Translations under genes and position numbers: made by a program
Part shown: positions 28,495-38,057 of the stretch, piece by piece
Numbering within the stretch: position 1 is the first letter of the stretch
How the letters are laid out: each line of letters starts with the position of its first letter
NCBI GenBank assembly: GCA_021654635.1
Contig: AP025179.1
Coordinates: 1,674,001-1,738,000, forward strand
Origin: Mycobacterium kiyosense
GTDB lineage: Bacteria > Actinomycetota > Actinomycetes > Mycobacteriales > Mycobacteriaceae
DNA: 64,000 nucleotides
Reading direction: 5' to 3'
Notes under the pieces: model-generated
Seen by the model: only the letters and a program-made list of their open reading frames with translations
Told to the model about the DNA's origin: nothing
The model's database searches: none

Positions 28495-29596
28495 GGGAGC
28501 CCTCCATGTGTGAAGTGCCGCTCGGATCACCGCGGTGGCGGTCTCCGTTCACAGGCGTGTATGCGGGTGCGTGGTGGTTGGCGAATTTCGCTGTATAGGT
28601 GGGACTGAGTTCTCGACTGACTGAGGCCGCAAGTCCGGCCACGTCCTTCGGGTCCGCCGAGTCGAGTGCGTAGAGCCCGCCGGGCACCAGGGCATCGAAG
28701 CGGGTGTAGTTCGATTTGCCGATCAGGTGTTCGGCGAGCCCCTGGCCGCCGCGGCTGCTGGCGCTGAGGATCAGCGGAGCGATCGGTTTGGCCCAGTGCA
28801 GTAATCCGCCCCGATCCAAGCGTTTTGGGTGATCGGTGAGCTGATCCATGGTGCCGACGTTGAGGACTGTGATCGCCTCAAGGGGGACATTGAGCATGCT
28901 GACGGCCTCGGCAATCGCCACGACGGCCGGGTTGTTGGCCCATACCCCACCGTCAATGAGCCGGTGTCCGTCGATATGCGCCGCGGCGAAATACAGCGGC
29001 GCCGCCGAGGTTGCCATTGCTACGTCTACCATCGGTATCTGCCCGTCGCGCCTCAGCCGTGTGTGGTGCGGAGTCTTGAAGATATGTACCGCCCCGCGTT
29101 GCGCATCCCAAGCAGGGATGACGAGTCGTTTGGTGCTGTCGCCGAGCAGTCGCGCGCCGAGGACGCCGGTCAATGCCTGCCGCAGCGCTTTCGCGTCATA
29201 GATGGGCGATCTCAGTTGGCGTGGCCGACGCCATACTCGCCGCCTGGATGCCGGAAAGACCTTTTCAACCAATTCTTCGTAGTGAGAAACGATCTCGCTC
29301 GGCCTCAGGCCCGCACCGAGACCCAGTGCGACGATGCCACCCGCCGAAGTCCCAGCGATGAGATCGAAGGAATCGCCGATCGCGACGCCCAAGTCCTGCT
29401 CCAGACGCGCAAGCACATGTGCGGTGAACAGCGCCTTCGCGCCCCCTCCGTCGAGGGCGAGGATCTGGAAGCGGTCGGCGCACGACCCGGCCGGCTCGGG
29501 TTCGGTTGCTGGATGGACCTGCGCGGCGGATTCGCCAGTTCTCCCCGGCGACGTATCCTTGCCGAGGTTGGCGGGCGTTGCAGGAACTACATCCAT
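28481..29596 (-). CDS. capV: Patatin-like phospholipase effector (CapV type)
   Basis: The 371-residue protein begins with a low-complexity leader, then the patatin domain: oxyanion loop ILALDGGGAKALF near residue 47, nucleophile elbow GTSAGG near 84 and the catalytic aspartate in LIDGGVWANNP near 213. Position first in the operon, 14 bases overlapping the CD-NTase gene, fits CapV, the CBASS effector that degrades membrane phospholipids when the cyclic nucleotide binds. A lone phospholipase is less likely given the coupled genes. Confidence 0.87.
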   Translation of the reverse strand: MDVVPATPANLGKDTSPGRTGESAAQVHPATEPEPAGSCADRFQILALDGGGAKALFTAHVLARLEQDLGVAIGDSFDLIAGTSAGGIVALGLGAGLRPSEIVSHYEELVEKVFPASRRRVWRRPRQLRSPIYDAKALRQALTGVLGARLLGDSTKRLVIPAWDAQRGAVHIFKTPHHTRLRRDGQIPMVDVAMATSAAPLYFAAAHIDGHRLIDGGVWANNPAVVAIAEAVSMLNVPLEAITVLNVGTMDQLTDHPKRLDRGGLLHWAKPIAPLILSASSRGGQGLAEHLIGKSNYTRFDALVPGGLYALDSADPKDVAGLAASVSRELSPTYTAKFANHHAPAYTPVNGDRHRGDPSGTSHMEGSHATR

Positions 29597-29792
29597 GTAA
29601 CTAGATTACGCCGCTGGGCCGACAAGGCCCTAGCCGTTATTGACACCTAGCGTTGACCTGCGCAACGCCCGGCGTATGCTTCCGTGCTCCTGCTCAGCAT
29701 TCTTTTCTTGGCTCCCGTTGTCTCAGGCCATTCACAATGGCACTGGACACCGACACGACCCGAAGTGCGAAAACCTGCAGCATGCCGCTACA

Positions 29793-30536
29793 TCATCGCG
29801 ACACGATGGCGACATGGCGCCGGAGCAGAGCCCGCACTCTGGCCGGCACCCTCGTCGGCGGACTGGAGATCATCTGCGCTGCCACACGCGCAGCATCGCC
29901 GCGCTCGCCGGCCTTTGTGATCTTCGGGTCGTCCAGGCGCCACGGTGATGCGCGGTATTCGGGTTGTGACGCCACGATCTCCAGCAATGTCTCGATGTCC
30001 TGGAGGTCACGTTCGGAGTCGCGAACGGTACGTGCCAGCATCTTCAGCACGAATGCTGCCTCGACGTCGGGAACCGGGACTTCGAACTCAATCATGTCGC
30101 CGTCGGTGAGCCGGGCCGTAACAGCGACTTTGATCGGCGGCAGGGCCAGCGCCACGCGCAGTCCTGGCGCTCCGTCGAAGGCTCGTTCGCCGATGATCTG
30201 CTTGCCCGGTTTGGCTGCGGCAGGAACCAGGAGGTCAACCGCTTGCTCACCTCGCTCGTAGCGGTTGCCGCACTCAGCGATGTACCCCAGCGCGGTGAGC
30301 CGATCGTGGAGGTCGTCCGTAGTCACCACGTTTACATCGATCCCGGTGTCTGCGTCGGAGGTCAGCCGCGGTATGCCTGGCACGTTGTAGACATGCCGCA
30401 GCAGCCGCACCATGTGACCGCCGATGACGCGGTACTCGATGTCGGCGGCGACAGCGGCCACGTCGCGCAGCGCACGCATCCCGTTGTCTTCGGCCACCGC
30501 GGTGCATGCCATCACGACCGATGCTGTTCCGGTCAC
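29793..30536 (-). CDS. AbiEii-like nucleotidyltransferase toxin
   Basis: The 247-residue protein, from a GTG at 30536, has the minimal nucleotidyltransferase features YRVIGGHMVRLL near residue 36 and RLTSDADTGIDVNVV near 55, with further acidic residues in DIETLLEIV. It resembles the AbiEii/MenT-type toxins that modify tRNA or other nucleic acids. It overlaps the upstream antitoxin gene as GTGA, the usual antitoxin-first order of type IV AbiE systems. Confidence 0.7.
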   Translation of the reverse strand: MTGTASVVMACTAVAEDNGMRALRDVAAVAADIEYRVIGGHMVRLLRHVYNVPGIPRLTSDADTGIDVNVVTTDDLHDRLTALGYIAECGNRYERGEQAVDLLVPAAAKPGKQIIGERAFDGAPGLRVALALPPIKVAVTARLTDGDMIEFEVPVPDVEAAFVLKMLARTVRDSERDLQDIETLLEIVASQPEYRASPWRLDDPKITKAGERGDAARVAAQMISSPPTRVPARVRALLRRHVAIVSR

Positions 30537-31492
30537 CGGTGCACGATCCAGTCGCCAAGACGCTGCGGCGCACCGTCGCCGAGATCGGCGCCGTCGCTGA
30601 GGTCCTGAAGCGCAATCACTGGATCCACGGTGATGATGTCGGAACGCTGCCTATCACTAACCCGCAGCCACCAGGACGCGGTGGTCCAGACTGTCGGATC
30701 GGCCGGAACCCGCACGGTCAAGGTCGCTTCCTCGGCGGTGGCCTCCACCAGGCCGAAGTCGGAGAGGTCAACCAGTTCTTTGGCGTAGACCAGACCTCTG
30801 GTTGGTACCCGCCACGGTTGCAGGACGTCGGCGGCGACCTCGCCGCCGGCAAGGATCCGTACGGTGAGCTCCGCGCCGAGTCGGGTCGCGCTGCGCACCT
30901 GCTCCACTACCGGATCCATTCCATACCAGTACGTTTCGACGAGTCCACTGTCTGCGGGTACCGATGCCAGTTTCATCAGGATTTCCCGGCGTGCAGCCGA
31001 GGTCATGGGCGTGTCCGGCAGCGGATCCTTCTCGGTCATCTTGGACACCGCCTGCTGGCTGACCGCGATGGCGTCAGCGATGTCGCGTTGGCGGAGCTGG
31101 TCGCGCGTGAGCACACAGACCCGTTCGGCCGCCCGCCGGCGCCAGCTGCGCTCGCTGGCTGCGCGGTGGGGCCGTCCTGGTGTGGGCGTTCGGTACGCTC
31201 GCCCGGAGAGCACCAGTTCGCCGGTGCTGCCGACGCTGAGATCCACGTCGATGTGAGACAGGAGCGCTGAACGTGCCTCGTCTGAGATGGTCTCGCAAAC
31301 CACGAAGACGCGGCGGCCGGGATGGCGGCGCACATGACCGAGGACGGCGGCCGGAGATGGCACGCGTTCTGCCAGTACTAGGTCCGCTACCACTGGGCGG
31401 TCATCTATCCGGTATGTGATGCTGTGTGCATCGCCAGTCACCACCTGAACGCCGGCGTCGACCAAGCGAGCAGGAATCGAAGCAGGCAGCAT
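30533..31492 (-). CDS. AbiEi-like antitoxin and autorepressor
   Basis: The 319-residue protein has an N-terminal alpha/beta domain, a central helix-turn-helix (LRQRDIADAIAVSQQAVSKM near residue 135) and a C-terminal domain with TRGLVYAKELVDL. AbiEi proteins are antitoxins that also repress their own promoter through inverted repeats. A perfect inverted repeat lies 28 bases upstream of the start. The neighbouring gene encodes a nucleotidyltransferase toxin, which supports the call. AbiEi subfamilies vary, so the exact class is uncertain. Confidence 0.7.
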   Translation of the reverse strand: MLPASIPARLVDAGVQVVTGDAHSITYRIDDRPVVADLVLAERVPSPAAVLGHVRRHPGRRVFVVCETISDEARSALLSHIDVDLSVGSTGELVLSGRAYRTPTPGRPHRAASERSWRRRAAERVCVLTRDQLRQRDIADAIAVSQQAVSKMTEKDPLPDTPMTSAARREILMKLASVPADSGLVETYWYGMDPVVEQVRSATRLGAELTVRILAGGEVAADVLQPWRVPTRGLVYAKELVDLSDFGLVEATAEEATLTVRVPADPTVWTTASWWLRVSDRQRSDIITVDPVIALQDLSDGADLGDGAPQRLGDWIVHR

Positions 31493-31519
31493 GCCTATAC
31501 TCTAGCAGCGGTCACTTAT

Positions 31520-31559
31520 CAAACAACCATTTGTCGAGAAATCTAGTTCTGGTTGTTTG
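31520..31559. promoter_or_regulatory. Inverted-repeat operator of the AbiE operon
   Basis: CAAACAACCA at 31520-31529 is repeated in perfect inverted form at 31550-31559, with 20 bases between. On the minus strand TTGATA and TATAGG with 17 bases between lie just downstream, next to the antitoxin start. The placement fits autorepression by the AbiEi-like protein. Confidence 0.7.
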
Positions 31560-31744
31560 ACTTGATCCAAGCAGTGGCGTATAAGCCAGTGGCCGACACG
31601 TCACACGCCGGGTCGAGTTGCACGAGGCGAGCGTTGAAGAAGCCGGGCGCTAGCCACCGGATACGACATTTCACGGCGGCCAAATCAAAATGTCGCTATC
31701 GAGCATGTTCGACTTCTGGTCTGACCCGGAGAAGCATTAACGGC

Positions 31745-32020
31745 ATGACAGCAGAATCGCACGAACTGGTCAAGCACGACGACGGCACCTGCACGGTGCA
31801 CCTTGTCAGCCTGAACGCCGGCCTTCTCTCAGTCGACCGCTTGTCGATTATCGAGATGTACAACCTTCTCCGCGAATTCGATGAGTGCGACGACGGGGAG
31901 GCCGTGCTGCTGAAGTGGGCGCAGGGCTATCGCGACCCGGACATCTACGAACTCGCGGACCGCGGCGACGACGGGGAACAGGTTCTGGCCGGCGATACTT
32001 GGAGCTGCTGCGGCGACTGA
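31745..32020 (+). CDS. Hypothetical protein
   Basis: A 91-residue acidic protein from ATG 31745 (MTAESHELVKHDDGTCTVHL), containing DRLSIIEMYNLLREFDECD and a C-terminal WSCC. Longer in-frame starts give an incoherent leader. It is divergent from the AbiE operon and precedes another hypothetical gene by 62 bases. No family recognised. Confidence 0.55.
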   Translation: MTAESHELVKHDDGTCTVHLVSLNAGLLSVDRLSIIEMYNLLREFDECDDGEAVLLKWAQGYRDPDIYELADRGDDGEQVLAGDTWSCCGD

Positions 32021-32082
32021 TGAACCTGCGAGGCGTCACCACAAGCCGAATCACTATGTAACGCTAAAAGGAGCAACCGGCG

Positions 32083-32565
32083 ATGGCCCAGAATCGTGAC
32101 AGTACTTCTGGACCCGTAGTCACTTTGCAAGACGTGAGAACTGTTCTTTCCGGCGACACCGGTGACGTTCAGGTCAATTGGGGCTTCGCCTCGGCTGTGC
32201 GTAGCTTCACGAAGTGGCCGGTCGCCATATGGGCTGCGGTCATCGAAGAGCACGCAGGATACTCACCGCTGCTCCGCACGTTCTACTGGATTCAGGACAA
32301 CGTACTTGGGCAACTGACCATCGACCCTGAAACCAGTACAGAGAGGCCCACTATCACCGGAACCGTGCAGTCCGTTTCTAACATCGACGTCGTCGACTTA
32401 TCGGCCACTGTGGTCGATGACAACTGTCGGGTAGTCCGCACGATCACGGCGCGATTCAGGGACGGCAACCATGTCACCGTGAGCGCCGCGCACTCGAGGA
32501 TGTATTTGAACGATCAGGCCAACAAGTTCATCGATGCTCTGCTCGACGCTGTGGCCAGTTGTTAG
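32083..32565 (+). CDS. Hypothetical protein
   Basis: A 160-residue protein with AAAAGGAG ahead of the ATG at good spacing. It has FASAVRSFTKWPVAIWAAVI, a beta-rich middle (ITGTVQSVSNIDVVDLSAT) and HSRMYLNDQANKFIDALL. The balanced composition suggests a real gene, probably in one transcript with the preceding one. No family recognised. Confidence 0.6.
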   Translation: MAQNRDSTSGPVVTLQDVRTVLSGDTGDVQVNWGFASAVRSFTKWPVAIWAAVIEEHAGYSPLLRTFYWIQDNVLGQLTIDPETSTERPTITGTVQSVSNIDVVDLSATVVDDNCRVVRTITARFRDGNHVTVSAAHSRMYLNDQANKFIDALLDAVASC

Positions 32566-32874
32566 TCGCTGCTCGAGTGGGCCTTACTACTTCGCCCCGG
32601 ATCACTCACGCCGTAGACTCGACTAGGTCAGTTCGGACTCAATTGAAAGACCTCAACCCGTGTCGTAGGTGGCCAAGTCCCCCCTCGGACACGTCCGGCG
32701 ACACGACTCAGGTCGGCAGTCCCCGTGACTCGCTGAAGATGCGTGGTCGTAGTTCTGCGTATATGCGGCCACTGTCTCATCGGAGAAGTTCGGCAGGAAG
32801 TCCTGAAAGCGGGTTCAGGGTCGCTTGCGAGCCAGGAGTGCTGCTTGAGGGGGGTAGTTTAGCGACTTGCAACA
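32566..32874. other. Region with no supported gene
   Basis: About 310 bases between a hypothetical gene and the HNH relic. No coherent frame on either strand. Confidence 0.5.
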
Positions 32875-33122
32875 AATCTGGCCCTGGTCTGCCCCTACCA
32901 CCACCGCGCACATCACCGCGGCCTGATCACCCTCACCGGCCCCGCCGACCAACTCACCGTCACCGACAGCAACGGCCGACCCCTGCCCACCGGCTCACTG
33001 GCCCGACCCCCACCACCGCACCACCCGACGTCAAACCCTGCACCGGCCCCACCGGCGAACGCGCCCAATGGTGGTGGTACACACCCTTCCAACCCCAACC
33101 ACCACCCACCGCGACGAACTAG
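32875..33122 (+). pseudogene. 13E12-repeat family (DUF222/HNH) protein, C-terminal remnant
   Basis: Two plus frames together read NLALVCPYHHRAHHRGLITL, TVTDSNGRPLPTGSLARP, then GPTGERAQWWWYTPFQPQPP and a stop. This is the HNH end and proline-rich tail of mycobacterial 13E12-repeat (DUF222) proteins. The N-terminal DUF222 domain is absent, so only the 3' end remains. It marks the right edge of the accessory region. Confidence 0.75.
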
Positions 33123-33134
33123 GCGGGCCTTTTA

Positions 33135-33767
33135 CTAACGCCGCAATGCTTTTCGATCGTCCACCGCAAAACTCAGCAGCAGGCGATCGAGTACCTTGGC
33201 CGCCCGTCGGCGCGCCCGGGCGGGATCGTCGGCGTGCGCCACCAGTAGCGAGGCCTCCTCGAGCGCCGCCACCAACATGTGGGTCAGCTCCGCGACCGGT
33301 TCATCGTCGATGATGCCGTCCGCGATCGCCTCCCGGACTTTGTCGTTGATCAGCGCGAAGCTGTTGCTCTCCTGAATGGTGCGCAGCGCCCGCCAACCCA
33401 GCACCACCGGGCCGTCCAGGAGCATGATCCGCTGCACTTCGGGTTCCAGTGCGGCGTCGAGAAACTCGTGTAACCCCCGGCTCAGCCGCTGCCATGGGTC
33501 GGCGTCAGCAGGCCGCGCGGCGATGGACCGTAAGGTGAGGTCGTTCTCCACTTCTTCGAACACCGCCCGAAACAGTTCGGTCTTGTCCTTGAAATGGTGG
33601 TAGAACGCGCCGCGGGTGCCCACGCCGGATTTGCTCACCAGGTCGGCGATGCTGGTCTTGAAATACCCCGGCGCCACGAACAGTTCCCGGCCGGCGTCGA
33701 TGAGGTCACGGCGAGTTCGGTCGCCACGCGCGCGACGATCATCGTCGGACCCGCCGCGCTTCGCCAT
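33135..33767 (-). CDS. TetR-family regulator
   Basis: A 210-residue TetR protein with the DNA-binding domain RDLIDAGRELFVAPGYFKTS and GTRGAFYHHFKDKTELFRAV in residues 20-65, then a helical ligand domain. It is divergent from a binding-protein/FadD/GlnA gene set, with an imperfect palindrome in the 41-base gap. A near copy of that palindrome lies at 41272-41294, so it probably controls both loci. Confidence 0.87.
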   Translation of the reverse strand: MAKRGGSDDDRRARGDRTRRDLIDAGRELFVAPGYFKTSIADLVSKSGVGTRGAFYHHFKDKTELFRAVFEEVENDLTLRSIAARPADADPWQRLSRGLHEFLDAALEPEVQRIMLLDGPVVLGWRALRTIQESNSFALINDKVREAIADGIIDDEPVAELTHMLVAALEEASLLVAHADDPARARRRAAKVLDRLLLSFAVDDRKALRR

Positions 33768-33781
33768 GGCGGCGATCCTAT

Positions 33782-33804
33782 CAACATGCGTGCTGTATGT
33801 TGCC
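33782..33804. promoter_or_regulatory. Probable TetR operator, copy 1
   Basis: CAACATGCGTGCTGTATGTTGCC lies between the divergent TetR and binding-protein genes. Outer arms CAACAT and ATGTTG are inverted. It matches the site at 41272-41294 at 20 of 23 positions. Confidence 0.75.
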
Positions 33805-33808
33805 GACT

Positions 33809-34962
33809 ATGGCAGACGACGTCCCTCGCGCGTATGGGTCGGTGGCCCCCGGTGAAAGTCGGATTGCTCAATGATTATCCGACCAGTGGCGCCGTGGACA
33901 ACGACACCGTCGCCACACTGCAATTGGTGATGGAAGAAGCGCTCGCGTCGAACCTGATCGACCGCCCGGTCCAGCTTGTCCAGCGCAACGTCGTCGGGTT
34001 GCCGAACGGCACCTATCAAGCGGTCGCGCGTGCCTTCGACGAACTGGTCGAGGAGGGGGTGCCTGGTCATCTTCGGACCGTGGGTCTCCGACAACGTGGT
34101 GCCGCTGCGCGCACGCGTCGACGCGACGGCCAAGGTGCCGATCATCACGCTGTCGGGATCCGAAGGCGCGCTGGGCGAATGGTGCTTCGCACTGAACAAC
34201 GGCTCGATGGCCGAGGAACCGGTGATGCTGGCCGCGGTGCTGCTCGGCGATGGCCGCTCGCGGATCGCGATCGCCCACGAAGCGTCGCTGATCGGCAAGG
34301 AATACCTATCCTTCGCCGAAAAGGCCTATGCCGCAGCAGGGTTGAAGATCGTGACAACTGTGGGGATCCCGCAGGTGGAGGCCGACAAGGCTGCGGCGGT
34401 GGCGGCGCTGCGCGCGGGGGACCCAGATGCCCTTGTGCATGTGGGTTTCGGGCACGGGCTGTGGGGATTCACCGACGCGCTGCTCGCCGCGGGCTGGGAT
34501 CCGCCCCGGTACACCACCACCGCCTTCGAGATGGCCCACATCAATGCCGAATGGATGCGCCAACTTTCGGGCTGGATCGGACTGGACAGTTACGACGAGC
34601 GCAACGAGGTCGGTCAGGCGTTCCTGGACCGATTCGAAGCCGAATACGGCCGGCGGCCGGGACATTCGATGCCCTGCCTGTGCCGTGACGCGGCAACCGT
34701 CATCGTGCGGGCCCTCGCTGCCGCGCGCCCGCTGACGGGGGAGGGAGTCAAGCTGGGACTCGAACAGGTCAAGTTGATTCCGGCGGCCAGCGGCGCGCCC
34801 GGAACGTTCCTGCGGTTCGGGCGCTACGTCCGCCAGGGCTGGTTGGGCTCGGACTATCTGATCGCCCGCCGGATACTGCCGGACGGTTCGGGGCACGTGT
34901 TTTACGCCGCGCCGAGCACGCACATCGCACGAGCGGTCGGCGCCGGCCTCGGCAAGAGGTGA
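33809..34962 (+). CDS. ABC-type substrate-binding-like protein (LivK fold), frameshifted twice as sequenced
   Basis: The best reading starts at ATG 33809 (MADDVPRAYGSVAP) and joins VKVGLLNDYPTSGAVDNDT by reducing the C5 run at 33846-33850 to four. Reducing the G5 run at 34055-34059 to four then joins DELVEEG to CLVIFGPWVSDNVVP. The protein of about 383 residues is a periplasmic-binding-protein type I fold like branched-chain amino acid binding proteins, but it has no signal peptide, as in similar mycobacterial regulators or sensors. No permease genes are adjacent. It overlaps the FadD gene as GTGA. Confidence 0.8.
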
Positions 34963-36533
34963 TTTTCATTCGCAGGAACGTTGACGCCGAAACACTTTCG
35001 CAGACGGACACTTTCTGGGGGTTGGTCGAGACTGCCGCGACAGCGCATCCCGACCGCGTGGTGCTCGCCGACGACTACGGACGCACCCTCACCACGACTC
35101 AACTGCGATCGGCCGCTCTGGACACCGCCGCTGCCTTCGCCGCGAACGGCATCGGGGCGGGCTCCATGGTGTCCTGGCAGCTGCCTACCACGCTGGAAAC
35201 CATGGTGGCGATGGCTGCGTTGTCCCGGTTGGGCGCCGTGCAGAATCCGATCCTGCCGCTCTGGCGTGATCACGAGGTTGGGTTCGTCACCGCGCAACTC
35301 AACACCGAAGTGATGATCGTGCCGGGCCTCTGGCGGGGATATGACCATGTGGCTTTGGCGCATTCGGTCACCAGCGGCACAATCATCGTGGTGGACCACG
35401 GCGCGGTACCCGACACCGGCGCGCTGCGGCTACCTCGGGGGGACGCCGGTGCACTACCCGCCCCGCCCGCGTCGGCCGACGAACCGCGGTGGATCTACTA
35501 CTCCTCGGGTACCACCGCCGCGCCCAAGGGCATCCGGCATACCGACCGGTCGGTGATTGCCGGCTCGGCCGGCGTAGTCGAGATGGTCGGGGCGACAAGC
35601 GATGACGTGAACCCGATAGCGTTTCCCATCTCGCATATCGGCGGCGCGGCCATGCTGGCTGCCAGCCTGGTGACCGGAATGCGCCTGGTGCTGTTCGACG
35701 AGTTCGACCCCGTGACCACGCCGCGCGCCATTGCCGCCCATCATCCCACCCTGCTGGGCACCGCCACTCCGTTCTTCGTCGCCTACCTCGCGGCCCAGCG
35801 TGCGCACGGTGCCGAGCGGCTCTTCCCGAAGCTGCGTGCCTGCCTGGCTGGGGGCGCGCCGATCACCCCCGAACTCGGACAACAAGTGCGCGAGACGCTT
35901 TCGGTGCCCGGCGTGGCCAATTCCTGGGGCTTGACGGAGTTCCCGGTGGTCACTTCCCCGGCATTCGACGCTGACGCTGCGGTCCTCGATCACACCGTCG
36001 GACCACCGGTTCGCGGGGTGCGGGTTCGCGTCGTCGGCAGCGCCGGGGAACAGCTACCTGCGGGCGAGGAGGGTGAACTGAGACTCAAAGGCCCGCAATG
36101 CTTCCTCGGCTATGTGGATCCGGCTCTGGACGTGGCCGCCTTCGACGGCGACGGGTGGTTCCGCAGCGGCGATCGGGGCCGCCTAGACACCGACGGAAAC
36201 GTCCGCATTACCGGCCGCATCAAGGACGCGATCATCCGGAACGCCGAGAACATCTCGGCGCTGGAGATCGAGGGGAATTCTGGCCTCCCACCCCGCGGTC
36301 GCCGACGTCGCCGTGATCGGCGTTCCCGATCAGCGCACCGGTGAACGGGTCTGCGCGATTGTGGTCGCCGAGCCCGGGAGCCAAGTCACGCTCTCGTCGC
36401 TGGCACGCCACTGTGCGCAGCTCGGGCTGAGCCGGCACAAGACCCCCGAGCGGCTCGAGTTGGTACCGGCATTGCCGCGCAACTCGACCGGAAAGGTGCT
36501 CAAGGCGCAGCTGTGCGCGCGAGGTTCAGCTGA
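34959..36533 (+). CDS. FadD-like acyl-CoA/acyl-AMP ligase, frameshifted as sequenced
   Basis: GTG 34959 overlaps the preceding stop. Motifs are [18 protein letters not shown] (AMP loop), [27 protein letters not shown] and [15 protein letters not shown] shift at the G4 run 36272-36275 separates this from [22 protein letters not shown] and the C-terminal lysine region [13 protein letters not shown] second shift near 36515-36522 must exist, because the frame otherwise runs without a stop into the glutamine synthetase; the other frame ends RFS-stop at 36533. About 520 residues, normal for FadD. The substrate is unknown. Confidence 0.82.
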
Positions 36534-36615
36534 GCCGCCTGGACATGCAGAAACCACCGCGACGTGCGTGAATGGGAGGGTGCCGCGCAGGTCGAGCACA
36601 GCAAGGGAGCATTTC

Positions 36616-38052
36616 GTGTCCGACAAGACGCCCGACGACATCTTCAGGCTCATCGAAGAAGAACACGTCGAGTATGTCGACGTGCGCTTCTGCGACCTGC
36701 CAGGCACCATGCAGCACTTCACAATTCCGATCTATGCATTCGACGGCAACGTGTTCGAGGAGGGTCTGGCCTTCGACGGTTCCTCGATCCGCGGCTTCCA
36801 ATCCATCCACGAGTCCGACATGTTGCTGCTGCCCGATCCCGAGACCGCGACCATCGACCCGTTCCGGCATGCCAAGACGCTGAACGTGAACTTCTTCGTG
36901 CACGACCCGCTCACCCTGGAGTTGTACTCACGCGACCCGCGCAACGTAGCCCGCAAGGCGGAGAACTATCTGGTCAGCTCGGGTATCGCGGACACCGCCT
37001 ACTTCGGCCCCGAAGCCGAGTTCTACATCTTCGACACGGTCAAGTTCGACTCGAATATCAACGGCTCCTTCTACAAGGTGGATGCGACCTCCGGGTGGTG
37101 GAACACCGGGGAGGAGACCGAGGCCGACGGCCGTCCCAACCGGGGTTACAAGGTGCGCCCGAAGGGTGGTTACTTCCCGGTCGCGCCCGCCGACCACTAC
37201 GTCGACCTGCGCGACGAGATGCTCACGAATCTGACCAACGCCGGATTCATTCTGGAGAAGGGCCATCACGAGGTTGGCAGCGGCGGTCAGGCCGAGATCA
37301 ACTACAAGTTCAACACGTTGCTGCACGCGGCCGACGACCACCAGATGTACAAGTACATCGTCAAGCAAACCGCTTGGCAGGCAGGCAAAACCGTCACCTT
37401 CATGCCTAAGCCGCTGTTCGGTGACAACGGGTCGGGCATGCACTGCCACCAGTCGCTGTGGAAGGACGGCGTGCCGCTGATGTACGACCAGTCCGGGTAC
37501 GCCGGTTTGTCGGACACCGCGCGCCATTACATCGGTGGTCTGCTCTACCACGCCCCGTCGCTGCTGGCGTTCACCAACCCGACGGTGAACTCCTACAAGC
37601 GGTTGGTGCCCGGCTACGAAGCGCCGATCAACCTGGTCTACAGCCAGCGCAATCGCTCTGCGTGCGTGCGGATCCCGATCACCGGTGCCAACCCGAAGGC
37701 CAAACGTCTGGAGTTCCGCTGTCCGGACGCATCCGGCAACCCGTACCTGTCGTTCGCGGCCATGTTGATGGCCGGGCTGGACGGCATCAAGAATAAAATT
37801 GAGCCACCGCCTCCGATCGACAAAGACCTCTACGAACTACCGCCCGAGGAGGCCGCGGAGATCGCCCAGGCGCCCACCTCGCTGTCCGCGGTGATCGACA
37901 GACTCGAGGAAGACAGCGAATACCTCACCGAGGGAGGCGTTTTCACGCCCGACCTGATCGCCACCTGGATCAACTACAAGCGCGACTACGAGATCGCGCC
38001 GCTGAACCTGCGACCAACGCCCGGCGAATTCGCGCTCTATTACGACGTCTGA
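36616..38052 (+). CDS. glnA: Type I glutamine synthetase (GlnA1-like)
   Basis: From GTG 36616, with AAGGGAG upstream, the protein has 478 residues, exactly the length of mycobacterial GlnA1. It matches the family throughout: [95 protein letters not shown] and the adenylylation site [10 protein letters not shown]. The housekeeping glnA1 of M. tuberculosis lies beside lipA/lipB and glnE; here the neighbours are a FadD and a potassium channel, so this is likely a second copy. Co-transcription with the TetR-controlled genes suggests a link to nitrogen release from the substrate of that pathway. Confidence 0.92.
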   Translation: MSDKTPDDIFRLIEEEHVEYVDVRFCDLPGTMQHFTIPIYAFDGNVFEEGLAFDGSSIRGFQSIHESDMLLLPDPETATIDPFRHAKTLNVNFFVHDPLTLELYSRDPRNVARKAENYLVSSGIADTAYFGPEAEFYIFDTVKFDSNINGSFYKVDATSGWWNTGEETEADGRPNRGYKVRPKGGYFPVAPADHYVDLRDEMLTNLTNAGFILEKGHHEVGSGGQAEINYKFNTLLHAADDHQMYKYIVKQTAWQAGKTVTFMPKPLFGDNGSGMHCHQSLWKDGVPLMYDQSGYAGLSDTARHYIGGLLYHAPSLLAFTNPTVNSYKRLVPGYEAPINLVYSQRNRSACVRIPITGANPKAKRLEFRCPDASGNPYLSFAAMLMAGLDGIKNKIEPPPPIDKDLYELPPEEAAEIAQAPTSLSAVIDRLEEDSEYLTEGGVFTPDLIATWINYKRDYEIAPLNLRPTPGEFALYYDV

Positions 38053-38057
38053 GGAGA

